DNA of 22,024 nucleotides from DATAEG01 sp036258135. GTDB taxonomy: Bacteria; Actinomycetota; Actinomycetes; Mycobacteriales; Jatrophihabitantaceae. Under the pieces are notes generated by a model, which ran no database searches, was not told the origin of the DNA, and worked only from the letters and a program-made list of their open reading frames with translations. The translations under genes and the position numbers were made by a program. The stretch lies in assembly GCA_036258135.1 (NCBI GenBank), contig DATAEG010000047.1, positions 1-22,024 on the forward strand, given 5' to 3'. Position 1 is the stretch's first letter; every line of letters starts with the position of its first letter. Positions 14,888 to 22,024 of the stretch are shown piece after piece.

Positions 14888-15258
14888 AGCGACGATCGCC
14901 GGGTAGACGCGATCGGGTGCGGCGGCTATGCGGCGGCTGCGGCCCGTGGGTGGCTGGTATCGCGTAGCGGGCGGAGCGCTGGGGTGACGCCGTTCGAGTC
15001 GCGCCGGTACCTACCTTTTCTTTAGAGCGACGATCGCCGGGTAGACGCGATCGGGTGCGGCGGCTATGCGGCGGCTGCGGCCCGTGGGTGGCTGGTATCG
15101 CGTAGCGGGCGGAGCGCTGGGGTGTCGCCGTTCGAGTTGCGGCGGTACCTGCCTTTCCTTAGAGCCACGATCGCCGCGTAGACGCGAGGGCTGCGGCGGC
15201 TGTGCGGCAGCGGCGGACCATGGGTGGCTGGAAGTCGCGGATCGGCGCGATAGCGTCG
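14845..15258 (+). repeat. 138-bp tandem repeat x3, starting inside glnA2
   Basis: Copy 1 is 14845-14982, copy 2 is 14983-15120, and copy 3 is 15121-15258; the period is exactly 138 bp. Copies 1 and 2 differ at one position that I could find (t to c in the Leu codon of FELRRYLPFL, giving Ser). Copy 3 is clearly more diverged, and a one-base deletion removes its stop codon. Each copy starts with the last 14 codons of glnA2, VTPFELRRYLPFL plus stop, and continues with about 95 bp of G/C-rich spacer. This fills the whole gap before the next gene. No start codon serves the extra copies. Confidence 0.95.
15251..15256 (+). promoter_or_regulatory. -10-like hexamer for a leaderless transcript (peptidase gene)
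   Basis: The hexamer tagcgt (TANNNT) is followed by 6 nt and then the GTG start at 15263. It lies in the last bases of the third 138-bp repeat, where copy 3 differs most from copies 1 and 2. Confidence 0.4.
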
Positions 15259-15262
15259 CCGT

Positions 15263-16249
15263 GTGTTCGAGAACGCCGCGGTGCGCGCGTCGGGGCTCTT
15301 GTCCGTCGACGCCGACCAGGATATGTATTGGGAGGAATCTGGGAACCCCGACGGCACCCCGGCGGTTTACCTGCATGGCGGACCTGGCAGCGGTCTCGGA
15401 ACCGGCAGCTATCGGAGCAAATTCGATCCAGCGCGGTTCCGCATCGTGGGCTTCGATCAACGTGGTTGCGGACGATCGGCACCGCTCGTCACGGAGCCGG
15501 GCTACGACCTGAGCCGAAACACGACACAGCACCTCATTGACGACATCGAGAAACTCCGAACCCATCTGCACATCGACCAGTGGCTCGTCAACGGAGTCTC
15601 ATGGGGATCAACCCTGGCCCTCGCCTACGCGCAGGCTCATCCCGAACGGGTTCTGGGCATCGTCCTAACGGCGGTCACGACCACGGACCGGTTCGGGGTG
15701 GACTGGATCACCGAAACCGTCGGCGCCATCTACCCGGAAGCCTGGGATCGCCTCGCCAGCCACGCGGAGCAGGCGTCCGTCGGCTACCAGCGGGGCCAGG
15801 GCCGTCTGGTTGAGGCGTACGCGCGGCTGATGACCGACCCGGACCCGGCGGTACGCGCCGCCGCGTCGCGGGCCTGGGTCGATTGGGAAGACCATCACGT
15901 CTCCATCGGCACAGGCGGAGTGCATCGGCAGCGCTGGGAGGACGACGAACAGCGCGACGTCTTCGCCACCCTGGTCACCCACTATTGGGCGCACGACGCA
16001 TTTCTGACACCGCCGATCCTCGATCAGATGAATCGTCTGCAGGGCATTTCCGCCACGCTCATCCACGGTCGACTCGATGTCAGCGGGCCAGCGGTCACAG
16101 CTTGGCGGCTGCACCGAGCCTGGCCGGATAGCGAACTCATCCTCAACGAGACGGAGGGTCACGGCGGCGAGGCCATGGTAGGAGCCTGGTGCGCAGCGAA
16201 CGTTCGACACGCCGACCGAATCGACACCGAGCGCGCCCAAATCCGGTAG
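15263..16249 (+). CDS. pip: Proline iminopeptidase-like alpha/beta-hydrolase
   Basis: 328 residues, peptidase family S33; relatives remove N-terminal proline from peptides in the cytoplasm. Motifs in order: VYLHGGPGSGLGTG (oxyanion region), FDQRGCGRSAP, the nucleophile elbow NGVSWGSTLALAYAQAHPERV with Ser113, ATLIHGRLDVSGP with the catalytic Asp, and NETEGHGGEA with the catalytic His. The family elbow normally reads GGSWGS; here the residue before Ser is Val, which still fits G-x-S-x-G. All catalytic positions are kept, so the enzyme should be active, though proline specificity is only inferred. The GTG start at 15263 is preferred because a TANNNT box lies 6 nt before it and the N terminus then matches the family length. 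No signal peptide. Confidence 0.9.
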   Translation: MFENAAVRASGLLSVDADQDMYWEESGNPDGTPAVYLHGGPGSGLGTGSYRSKFDPARFRIVGFDQRGCGRSAPLVTEPGYDLSRNTTQHLIDDIEKLRTHLHIDQWLVNGVSWGSTLALAYAQAHPERVLGIVLTAVTTTDRFGVDWITETVGAIYPEAWDRLASHAEQASVGYQRGQGRLVEAYARLMTDPDPAVRAAASRAWVDWEDHHVSIGTGGVHRQRWEDDEQRDVFATLVTHYWAHDAFLTPPILDQMNRLQGISATLIHGRLDVSGPAVTAWRLHRAWPDSELILNETEGHGGEAMVGAWCAANVRHADRIDTERAQIR

Positions 16250-16287
16250 CTGCCCTATCGGGGAGGTCCCGCGTTCGCCCTGACACA

Positions 16288-16293
16288 TAGGGT
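16288..16293 (+). promoter_or_regulatory. -10-like hexamer for a leaderless amidotransferase-glnE transcript
   Basis: The hexamer tagggt is followed by 6 nt (cggagg) and then the GTG at 16300. The ggag in the gap is too close to the start to be a normal ribosome-binding site, which favours a leaderless reading. Confidence 0.45.
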
Positions 16294-16299
16294 CGGAGG

Positions 16300-17154
16300 G
16301 TGACCCGGCCACTGCTCGTCCTCCAGAACGCCGCCGAGGACCCTCCAGCGCGGCTGGGCGAGTGGCTGACTAAGGCCGGCGTGGAACTGGACGTCCGCGA
16401 GATGTTCGCCGGCGCGGCATTGCCCACCGATCTCACCGGGCACAGCGGGCTGCTCGTGCTCGGTGGCGCCATGAGTGCCGGCGACGACGACATAGCGCCG
16501 TGGCTGCCCGCGGTGCGCGAGCTCCTGCGTGCCGCCGTGCGCGACGAGGTGCCGACGCTCGGAATCTGCCTCGGCGCCCAACTGCTCGCCGTCGCCACCG
16601 GCGGCGAGGTCATCGTCGGCCCGGAAGGCCCGGAGCTCGGCGCGCGGTTGATCGCCAAGCGGGCCGCTTCGGCCACCGACGCGCTGTTCCGGGACCTACC
16701 GATCACGCCAGACGTGATCCAGTGGCATTTCGACGTGGTCAGCCGGATTCCGCCCGGGGCCGTGCTGCTGGCCACGTCGCCCGTCTACGAGGTGCAGGCG
16801 TACCGGGTCGGCCGGGTGTGCTGGGCGCTCCAACCGCACATCGAGACCACGCCGGAGATCGTCCGGCACTGGGCGGCCTCGGATCGCGACCGCGTCGACG
16901 TCGACCTCGACGCGCTCCTGCTCCGAACCGACGCCGTCCACGCCGACATCGAGGAGACCTGGCAGCCTTTCGCAGCGCGATTTGCCGATGTGCTGCGGGA
17001 CCCGGCGTCGGTCCGGGCCGTGCGGTCGCCGACGGTCAGCACCGCGGCCCCCGTGGACGATCCGGCCGCGATCCGGGCCGCGCTCGCCGCCGACATGCAG
17101 GCGGCGCGGCACGGCAGCGTCCTGCCTCTGCCCACCCGCCGTGACGTCGACTGA
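16300..17154 (+). CDS. Class I glutamine amidotransferase-like protein
   Basis: 284 residues. The class I GATase fold is seen: GLLVLGGAMSAGDDDIAPWL near residue 50, the nucleophile elbow PTLGICLGAQLLAVATGG with Cys90, and LQPHIETTPE with His180 and Glu182 completing the triad, as in the GuaA-type FHPE motif. The first 190 residues form the domain; the C-terminal part is Ala/Arg/Asp-rich and less typical, containing DLDALLLRTDAVHADIEETW. Such stand-alone proteins hydrolyse glutamine or gamma-glutamyl compounds; the substrate is not evident. It ends 3 bp before glnE and probably shares its transcript. The nearness to glnA2, whose products can be gamma-glutamyl amines, makes a gamma-glutamyl hydrolase role worth testing; that is only inference. 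Confidence 0.9.
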   Translation: MTRPLLVLQNAAEDPPARLGEWLTKAGVELDVREMFAGAALPTDLTGHSGLLVLGGAMSAGDDDIAPWLPAVRELLRAAVRDEVPTLGICLGAQLLAVATGGEVIVGPEGPELGARLIAKRAASATDALFRDLPITPDVIQWHFDVVSRIPPGAVLLATSPVYEVQAYRVGRVCWALQPHIETTPEIVRHWAASDRDRVDVDLDALLLRTDAVHADIEETWQPFAARFADVLRDPASVRAVRSPTVSTAAPVDDPAAIRAALAADMQAARHGSVLPLPTRRDVD

Positions 17155-17157
17155 CCC

Positions 17158-20100
17158 ATGACGAAGAGCGCCTCGCCGGAACGGGTCGCCTTGCGGCTGT
17201 CCCGACTGGGTTTCGCCGAACCTGTCGTGGCGGGCCAGCTGCTCAGCAGCGAGAACCTGGGTCTGTGGGACCCGGCGGCGAACACCCCGCCAGACAACGC
17301 CGCTGCGGTCACGGTCGCGGCCCTCGGCCGGGCTGCCGACCCGGACGCGGCGTTGCGCTCGCTGGCGGCGGTCCTGGCCGGGGCTGCCGACGCTGAGGAC
17401 CTGCGCGCGCACCTGCGCGAGGACGCCCAGGTGCGCAACCGGCTCGTCGCCGTCCTGGGTGCCTCGCGGACGCTCGCCGACGACCTAGCGCGGGAGCCGG
17501 ACAGCTGGCGGGTGCTGGCCGGGAGATGGGACCATGGGCTGGACGCGGCCGCTACCCGGCTGCACACCGCGATCGGGGCCGACGCCGCCGACCCCGTCCG
17601 TGGTCGCCGCGGTGCGCCGGCGTCCGTCGCCGATGCTGGGCCGCAGCTGCACCGGGCCTACCGGCGTGAGCTGCTCGCCATCGCGGCTCGAGACCTGGCC
17701 GGCGAGCTGTCCGTCGACGCGGCCATGAACGCCCTTTCCGATCTGGCCGCGGCCACGCTCCAGGCGGCTTTGGCCGTGGCCGCTCAGGAGACCACCTCCA
17801 CGGCGGACTTCGCGCTCGCAGTGATCGGCATGGGCAAGGCGGGCGGTGCCGAGCTCAACTATGTCTCCGACGTGGACGTGCTGTTCGTGGCCGAACCGAT
17901 CGGCGAAACGTCGGAGGTGGATGCGTTGCGCGCGGCGGCGGCTTTGGCCGCAGCGATGATGCGGGTATGCCGAGCCGTGGCCTGGGAGGTCGACGCCGCG
18001 CTGCGGCCGGAGGGCAAGGCGGGTCCGTTGGTCCGGACGCTCGCTAGCCATCAGGCCTACTACCGCCGGTGGGCCGCGACCTGGGAATTCCAGGCCCTGC
18101 TCAAGGCACGTCCGATCGCGGGTGACCTGGCGCTGGCCGCGCGTTACACGGACGCGGTCGAACCGATGGTCTGGACGGCCGGCGAGCGTGCTGACTTCGT
18201 CGATGACGTGCGCAAGATGCGCCGCCGGGTCGTGGAGCGCATCCCGGCCGAAACACGCGACCGCGAGATCAAGCTCGGCCCCGGCGGCCTGCGCGACGTG
18301 GAGTTCGCCGTGCAGCTGCTCCAGCTCGTGCACGGCCGTGGCGACCCGAGCCTCCGGCTCAAGGGCACCCTGCCCGCCTTGGACGCGCTGCGGGACGGCG
18401 GCTACGTCGGCCGGGACGACGCGGTGAGCCTGGCCGACGCCTACCGCTTCCTGCGCAGCACCGAGCACCGTCTCCAGCTGTATCAGCTGCGCCGCACCCA
18501 CCTGGTGCCCGAGCCTGGACCGGCCCGGCAGCTGCTGGCCCGCGCGATGGGCTACCGGCCCGATTCGCGGGGCAACTCCCAGGCGGTCTGGGAGGCGGAG
18601 TGGGCGCTGCATGGCCGTGAGGTGCGTCGTCTGCATCAGAAGCTGTTCTACCGGCCGTTGCTGGAGGCGGTGGCGCGGGTGCCGGCAGCGGAGCTGCGGC
18701 TGACCGAGGCCGAGGCCGAGCGCCGGCTCGCGGCGCTGGGGTTCGCGCGGCCGCACGCCGCGCTGGGGCACATCCAGGCCCTCACCGCCGGGCTCTCGCG
18801 GCGCTCGGCCATCCAACGGACACTGCTTCCGGTGATGTTGGAGGCGTTCTCCGACGCCGCCGACCCGGACGCGGGCCTGCTCGCCTACAGGCAGGTCTCC
18901 GACGCGCTCGGCAACACGCACTGGTACCTGCGCACCCTGCGCGACGAGGGCAACGTCGCGCAACGTCTCGCCTACCTGCTCGGGACCAGCCGGTACGTCG
19001 CGGCCCGGCTGATCGCTGTGCCCGACTCGCTGAGGATGCTGGCCGACGACGAGCAGTTGCGGCTGCGCAGCGCCGCCGAACTGGCCGCGGTGATGGGGGA
19101 GACCGCGCACCGACAAGAGGACGCCGTGGCCGCGGTCGCCGCCATCCGCTCGGTGCGCCGGGCCGAGCTGCTGCGCATCGGCTGCGCCGACCTGCTGGCC
19201 CTGGCCCACCCGAGCGACGTGGCCACCGCCCTGACCGCGACCATGGACGCCACGCTCCAGGTGGCCCTGGACGTGGCCATGGGCGCCGTAGCCACCGACC
19301 GCGGCCTGGACCGGCTCCCGATCGAGTTCGCGGTCATCGCGATGGGACGGCTCGGCGGGGCCGAGCTCGGGTACGGCTCCGACGCCGACGTGCTCTTCGT
19401 CCATCAGCCGGACCCGACCGTCTCCGAGACGGAGGCGAGCGGGCTGGCCAACGAGGTGGCCGAGCGGCTCCGGACGCTGCTCGCCGCGCCCAGCCCAGAC
19501 CCGCCGGTGCAGGTGGACGCCGGGCTTCGTCCGGAGGGCCGCAACGGTCCTTTGGCCCGGTCGGTGGACTCCTATGCGGGCTACTACGAGCGGTGGTCCT
19601 CGGTATGGGAGGCGCAAGCACTCCTGCGCGCCCGTCCGGTGGCCGGCTCGGCGGAACTCGGCAACGCGTTCGTCAAGCTGATCGACCCGCTGCGTTACCC
19701 GCGGGGCGGCATCTCCGCCGCCGACGTCCGCGAGATCCGCCGCCTGAAGGGTCGCATCGACGCCGAACGCCTCCCGCACGGTGCCGACCCCGCCACCCAC
19801 ACCAAGTTGGGTCGAGGCGGGCTCGGTGACGTCGAATGGACGGTGCAGCTTCTCCAGCTGCAGCACGGCTGGCGCAACCCGTCGCTACGTACGACGGAGA
19901 CGATCCGGGCACTGCATGCCGCGCGCGACGTCGCCCTGATCGATCCGGCGACCGCCGACGCGCTACAGAGCGGGTGGCAGATGGCGGCCCGGACCCGCAA
20001 CGCCATCGTCCTCGTCCTGGGCAAGGCCGAAGACCAACTGCCGTCCTCGGGACCCGCGCTGGTCGGCATCGGCCGAGCGCTGGGGTACCCGGCATCGTTC

Positions 20101-20211
20101 GACCCTGGACAGCTCGTCGACGACTACCGCCGGGCCGGTCGACGTTCGCGGCGCGCGGTGGAGCGGGTCTTCTACGGCACGGATTCGACGGCGTCAGGCG
20201 CTTCGACGTAG
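17158..20211 (+). CDS. glnE: Bifunctional glutamine synthetase adenylyltransferase/deadenylase
   Basis: 1017 residues; attaches AMP to, or removes it from, housekeeping glutamine synthetase in response to nitrogen status. Two nucleotidyltransferase domains are visible. The N-terminal one, deadenylase, has IGMGKAGGAELNYVSDVDVL (about 222-241) with the Asp pair. The C-terminal one, adenylyltransferase, has IAMGRLGGAELGYGSDADVL (about 727-746). Each is followed by a helical region with KLGPGGLRDVEFAVQLLQL or KLGRGGLGDVEWTVQLLQL. The length is normal for actinomycetes. The ATG follows the amidotransferase stop by 3 bp without a good ribosome-binding site, so translation is probably coupled. Its usual substrate, the housekeeping glnA, is not in the window. 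The last 40 bp overlap the convergent PAP2-type gene. Confidence 0.97.
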   Translation: MTKSASPERVALRLSRLGFAEPVVAGQLLSSENLGLWDPAANTPPDNAAAVTVAALGRAADPDAALRSLAAVLAGAADAEDLRAHLREDAQVRNRLVAVLGASRTLADDLAREPDSWRVLAGRWDHGLDAAATRLHTAIGADAADPVRGRRGAPASVADAGPQLHRAYRRELLAIAARDLAGELSVDAAMNALSDLAAATLQAALAVAAQETTSTADFALAVIGMGKAGGAELNYVSDVDVLFVAEPIGETSEVDALRAAAALAAAMMRVCRAVAWEVDAALRPEGKAGPLVRTLASHQAYYRRWAATWEFQALLKARPIAGDLALAARYTDAVEPMVWTAGERADFVDDVRKMRRRVVERIPAETRDREIKLGPGGLRDVEFAVQLLQLVHGRGDPSLRLKGTLPALDALRDGGYVGRDDAVSLADAYRFLRSTEHRLQLYQLRRTHLVPEPGPARQLLARAMGYRPDSRGNSQAVWEAEWALHGREVRRLHQKLFYRPLLEAVARVPAAELRLTEAEAERRLAALGFARPHAALGHIQALTAGLSRRSAIQRTLLPVMLEAFSDAADPDAGLLAYRQVSDALGNTHWYLRTLRDEGNVAQRLAYLLGTSRYVAARLIAVPDSLRMLADDEQLRLRSAAELAAVMGETAHRQEDAVAAVAAIRSVRRAELLRIGCADLLALAHPSDVATALTATMDATLQVALDVAMGAVATDRGLDRLPIEFAVIAMGRLGGAELGYGSDADVLFVHQPDPTVSETEASGLANEVAERLRTLLAAPSPDPPVQVDAGLRPEGRNGPLARSVDSYAGYYERWSSVWEAQALLRARPVAGSAELGNAFVKLIDPLRYPRGGISAADVREIRRLKGRIDAERLPHGADPATHTKLGRGGLGDVEWTVQLLQLQHGWRNPSLRTTETIRALHAARDVALIDPATADALQSGWQMAARTRNAIVLVLGKAEDQLPSSGPALVGIGRALGYPASFDPGQLVDDYRRAGRRSRRAVERVFYGTDSTASGAST

Positions 20212-20978
20212 GCGCCGTGCCCGGACAGCAGCCACTGGATCCCGAAGCCGATCGCCAGCACCAGGGCACCGCCCACGGCGTCCAGCACGAAGTGGTTGGC
20301 CGTCCCGACGATCACCATCAGCGTGCCTATTGGATACAGCAGGCCGAGGATGCGCAACCACGTCACGCGGCTGACCACGAAGATCGTGATGCCGCACCAC
20401 AGAGCCCACGAGATGTGCAGGCTGGGCATCGCGGCGAATTGGTTGGACCGTTCGGCCAGCTTCGGATCGGCCAGTGAACCCCAGGTGTGGAACTTGACCA
20501 GGGTGTCGACGTAGCCGTACTGCGGCAGCAGCCGCGGCGGAGCGAGCGGGAAGGTGTAAAAGCCCACCAGCGCGACGATCGTCGTCGCGAAGAGCACCGT
20601 CCGCACGCCGCGGTAAATGCGCTTGTGCGCCACGAACAGCCAGACGAGCACCGCGATCGTCACGACGAAGTGCAGCGTGGCGTAGTAGTAGTCCATCACC
20701 TGCGCGAGCGCCTCGCGCGCGGCCACCCACTGGTTGACCGAGAGCTCAAAGTTGAGGTGCAGCCAGTCGGTCAGGTGCTGCACGGCCCGGCCGTGCCGCT
20801 CGGCGATGGTGGCCTGCTCAGGGACGGCGTTGCGGACCAGGCCGTAGAGCCAGTACCCGAACAGCGTCAGTGCGACCTCCTGCCACCACTGCGGCGGGCG
20901 GTAGCGCGTCAGCCGCTGAGGGAGCAGCCCGGCAAAGCGGGCCTCCTCAACGACTGGTTCGCGGGTCAGCACGGTCAT
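20172..20978 (-). CDS. PAP2/inositolphosphotransferase-like membrane enzyme
   Basis: 268 residues with about six membrane segments. The phosphatase-type motifs lie in the second half: FPLAPPRLLPQYGYVDT, then NQFAAMPSLHISWALW (the SLH motif), then GTANHFVLDAVGG with the second catalytic His and Asp. This order matches the Aur1/Ipt1-like branch of the PAP2 superfamily, which moves phospho-inositol or phospho-lipid groups at the membrane, rather than a simple lipid phosphatase. The substrate is not predictable here; actinomycetes use inositol lipids, which makes that branch plausible. Start: ATG at 20978, because taagat lies 7 nt upstream; other in-frame starts at 20987 (ATG) and 21005 (GTG) lack any support. 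Its 3' end overlaps glnE by 40 bp on the opposite strand. Confidence 0.88.
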   Translation of the reverse strand: MTVLTREPVVEEARFAGLLPQRLTRYRPPQWWQEVALTLFGYWLYGLVRNAVPEQATIAERHGRAVQHLTDWLHLNFELSVNQWVAAREALAQVMDYYYATLHFVVTIAVLVWLFVAHKRIYRGVRTVLFATTIVALVGFYTFPLAPPRLLPQYGYVDTLVKFHTWGSLADPKLAERSNQFAAMPSLHISWALWCGITIFVVSRVTWLRILGLLYPIGTLMVIVGTANHFVLDAVGGALVLAIGFGIQWLLSGHGAYVEAPDAVESVP

Positions 20979-20985
20979 CCGAGCC

Positions 20986-20991
20986 ATCTTA
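20986..20991 (-). promoter_or_regulatory. -10-like hexamer for a leaderless PAP2-type transcript
   Basis: On the minus strand taagat is followed by 7 nt (ggctcgg) and then the ATG at 20978. It is the closest to the consensus TAnnAT of the set and helps decide between three possible starts. Confidence 0.45.
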
Positions 20992-21065
20992 TGGTTCAGC
21001 AACACCGCTTTCAGCCCGGTTTGGCTGAGAGATAGCGCGGTGTGTCCGGTATCACCAGGCCGGCC

Positions 21066-21605
21066 TCAGTCGAACAGCGCGGGCTGGGTGTCGGGCAGGT
21101 CGGCGCCTTCGATCGTGAGCATGCGGCGTTTGGTGGTGGCGCCGCCCGGGGCGGAGAACCCGCCCAGTCGTCCGCCGGCGGCGACCACGCGGTGGCAAGG
21201 CACGACGATAGGCACCGGGTTGTGGCCCATGGCCTGACCGACGGCCTGGGCCGCGCCGGGAGCGCCCACTGCCTCAGCGACCTGGCCGTAGGTCATGGCG
21301 TGGCCCGGGGGAATCGTCCGCACAAACTCGTACACCTGCCGTGGGAACGGCGCCAGGCCGGACAGATCGACTTCGACGTCGCGCAAGTCGTCCGATTCAC
21401 CTTGAAGCAGCGCCGTCATCCGGCGGACGGCCCGCGCCACTGCGGGCGCGGGTTGCGCCTCGACGGCGTCGGGGTGGTGCCGACGCACGCGGGAACGGGT
21501 GCGGTCTGGCGCGGCATGCGGCAGCTCCACGGCGACGATGACGTCGTCGCGCCAGACCACCGCGGCGGTGCCGAGGACCGTCTCGAACAAGGCAAAGCCG
21601 AGCAT
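21066..21605 (-). CDS. ogt: Methylated-DNA--protein-cysteine methyltransferase
   Basis: 179 residues; removes alkyl groups from O6-alkylguanine in DNA by transferring them irreversibly to its own cysteine. Seen: the less conserved N-terminal domain (MLGFALFETVLGTAAVVWRD), then the DNA-binding and active-site domain FPRQVYEFVRTIPPGHAMTYGQVA with the helix-turn-helix, GAPGAAQAVGQAMGHNPVPI containing the Asn-Pro hinge, and VVPCHRVVAAGG with acceptor Cys137, followed by LGGFSAPGG. Full length; no fused Ada regulatory domain. The start at 21605 (MLGFALFE) is preferred to 21647 because it matches family starts and has a tagcct box 7 nt upstream. The symbol ogt is used for the stand-alone type. Confidence 0.95.
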   Translation of the reverse strand: MLGFALFETVLGTAAVVWRDDVIVAVELPHAAPDRTRSRVRRHHPDAVEAQPAPAVARAVRRMTALLQGESDDLRDVEVDLSGLAPFPRQVYEFVRTIPPGHAMTYGQVAEAVGAPGAAQAVGQAMGHNPVPIVVPCHRVVAAGGRLGGFSAPGGATTKRRMLTIEGADLPDTQPALFD

Positions 21606-21612
21606 GACAGCG

Positions 21613-21618
21613 AGGCTA
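21613..21618 (-). promoter_or_regulatory. -10-like hexamer for a leaderless ogt transcript
   Basis: On the minus strand tagcct (TANNNT) is followed by 7 nt and then the ATG at 21605. No ribosome-binding site is seen between them. Confidence 0.4.
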
Positions 21619-21818
21619 TCGGCCACCTCTGACGAGCCGCATTGCACAATCCGGGTCCGGTCATCGCGTCACTCCGGCACCGTCTTCGAGCCCGTTTGGG
21701 CCCACGTGCAGAATCGTCCCCCACGGATGGTTCGGGAACCAACGTGCGCGGTCACGATATTGGCGCCTGCCGAGCATTCGCACCGCCGGCCGAAACAACC
21801 AGCCTAGGGAGACTCAGA

Positions 21819-22024
21819 ATGACCGAAGGAACGCCCGTCCTCGACGTACTCACCGCGATGACCGCCGTGTCCGTCGCTGGCGCCGAGCTCGAGCCGCGCG
21901 AACTGATGCTGGTCCGGCTTGCCGCCTTGACCGCTGTCGGGGCGCCGCCGGCCTCTTACCTGCTCAATGCCGGCACGGCCGCCGACGTCGGGATCACTCT
22001 CGAGGATGTTCAGAGCGTTCTGAT
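21819..22024 (+). CDS. Carboxymuconolactone decarboxylase-family protein (5' part)
   Basis: Only the first 68 codons are inside the window; the frame is open to the edge. The start follows agggaga at a normal distance. The text VLDVLTAMTAVSVAGAELEPRELMLVRLAALTAVGAPPASYLLNAG and GITLEDVQSVL is typical of a subgroup of the carboxymuconolactone decarboxylase/AhpD-like family in actinomycetes; the helix with RELMLVRLAALTA is the oligomer core of that fold. The Cys-x-x-Cys-His redox motif of AhpD is not seen in the visible part, nor expected at that point. Whether this protein is an enzyme is unknown. It diverges from ogt, with about 210 bp between them. Confidence 0.75.
   Translation, partial: MTEGTPVLDVLTAMTAVSVAGAELEPRELMLVRLAALTAVGAPPASYLLNAGTAADVGITLEDVQSVL

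Noticed and set aside
14845..15258. CRISPR-like array
   Set aside because: Three units of 138 bp are contiguous without spacers and begin in glnA2 codons, so this is a tandem duplication.
17485..19866. A 793-codon frame on the minus strand
   Set aside because: Fully inside glnE on the opposite strand; Gly/Arg/Val/His-rich translation without motifs. Long antisense frames are common in high-GC genes.

Overview
The window is high-GC DNA from an actinomycete (Actinomycetota). Many starts are GTG, the genes lie on both strands, and the right two thirds carries a neighbourhood known from Mycobacterium and Streptomyces: panB, nadE, a glnA2-type glutamine synthetase and glnE. The genus cannot be fixed from what is visible.

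Left edge (1-656): a short run of hairpins, then the complete RNase P RNA gene rnpB. Positions 657-6939 read as a decayed integrative element. The last 20 nt of rnpB (637-656), which include the whole 3' strand of its closing P1 helix, recur exactly at 6940-6959. A tyrosine-integrase pseudogene, broken by several frameshifts and lacking its catalytic C terminus, ends about 85 bp before that second copy. Inside lie two broken alpha/beta-hydrolase fragments facing opposite ways, a doubtful broken lipoprotein gene, an intact PQQ-type beta-propeller lipoprotein, a translationally coupled DUF2975 membrane protein/XRE regulator pair with a perfect palindrome at its likely promoter, and a stand-alone LigD-type primase-polymerase.

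Core region (6960-22024): a small conserved actinobacterial protein, a Lys/Ala-rich histone H1-like protein built on a ten-residue repeat, and an RNB-family exoribonuclease point right. Convergent to them are panB (pantothenate/CoA synthesis) and nadE (glutamine-dependent NAD synthesis). Divergent from nadE is an L,D-transpeptidase lipoprotein (peptidoglycan cross-linking), followed by glnA2, a proline iminopeptidase-like hydrolase, a class I glutamine amidotransferase and glnE, the glutamine synthetase adenylyltransferase. Nitrogen and glutamine handling is the common thread: glnA2 uses glutamate, glnE controls glutamine synthetase, and nadE and the amidotransferase use glutamine as an ammonia donor. 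A PAP2/inositolphosphotransferase-like membrane enzyme overlaps the 3' end of glnE on the opposite strand. An alkylguanine-DNA methyltransferase and the start of a carboxymuconolactone decarboxylase-like gene close the window.

Three things deserve attention. First, an element apparently integrated at the 3' end of rnpB. Second, a 138-bp tandem repeat that carries the last codons of glnA2 three times. Third, at least seven genes in which a -10-like hexamer ends 6-7 nt before the start codon, the layout of leaderless transcripts.
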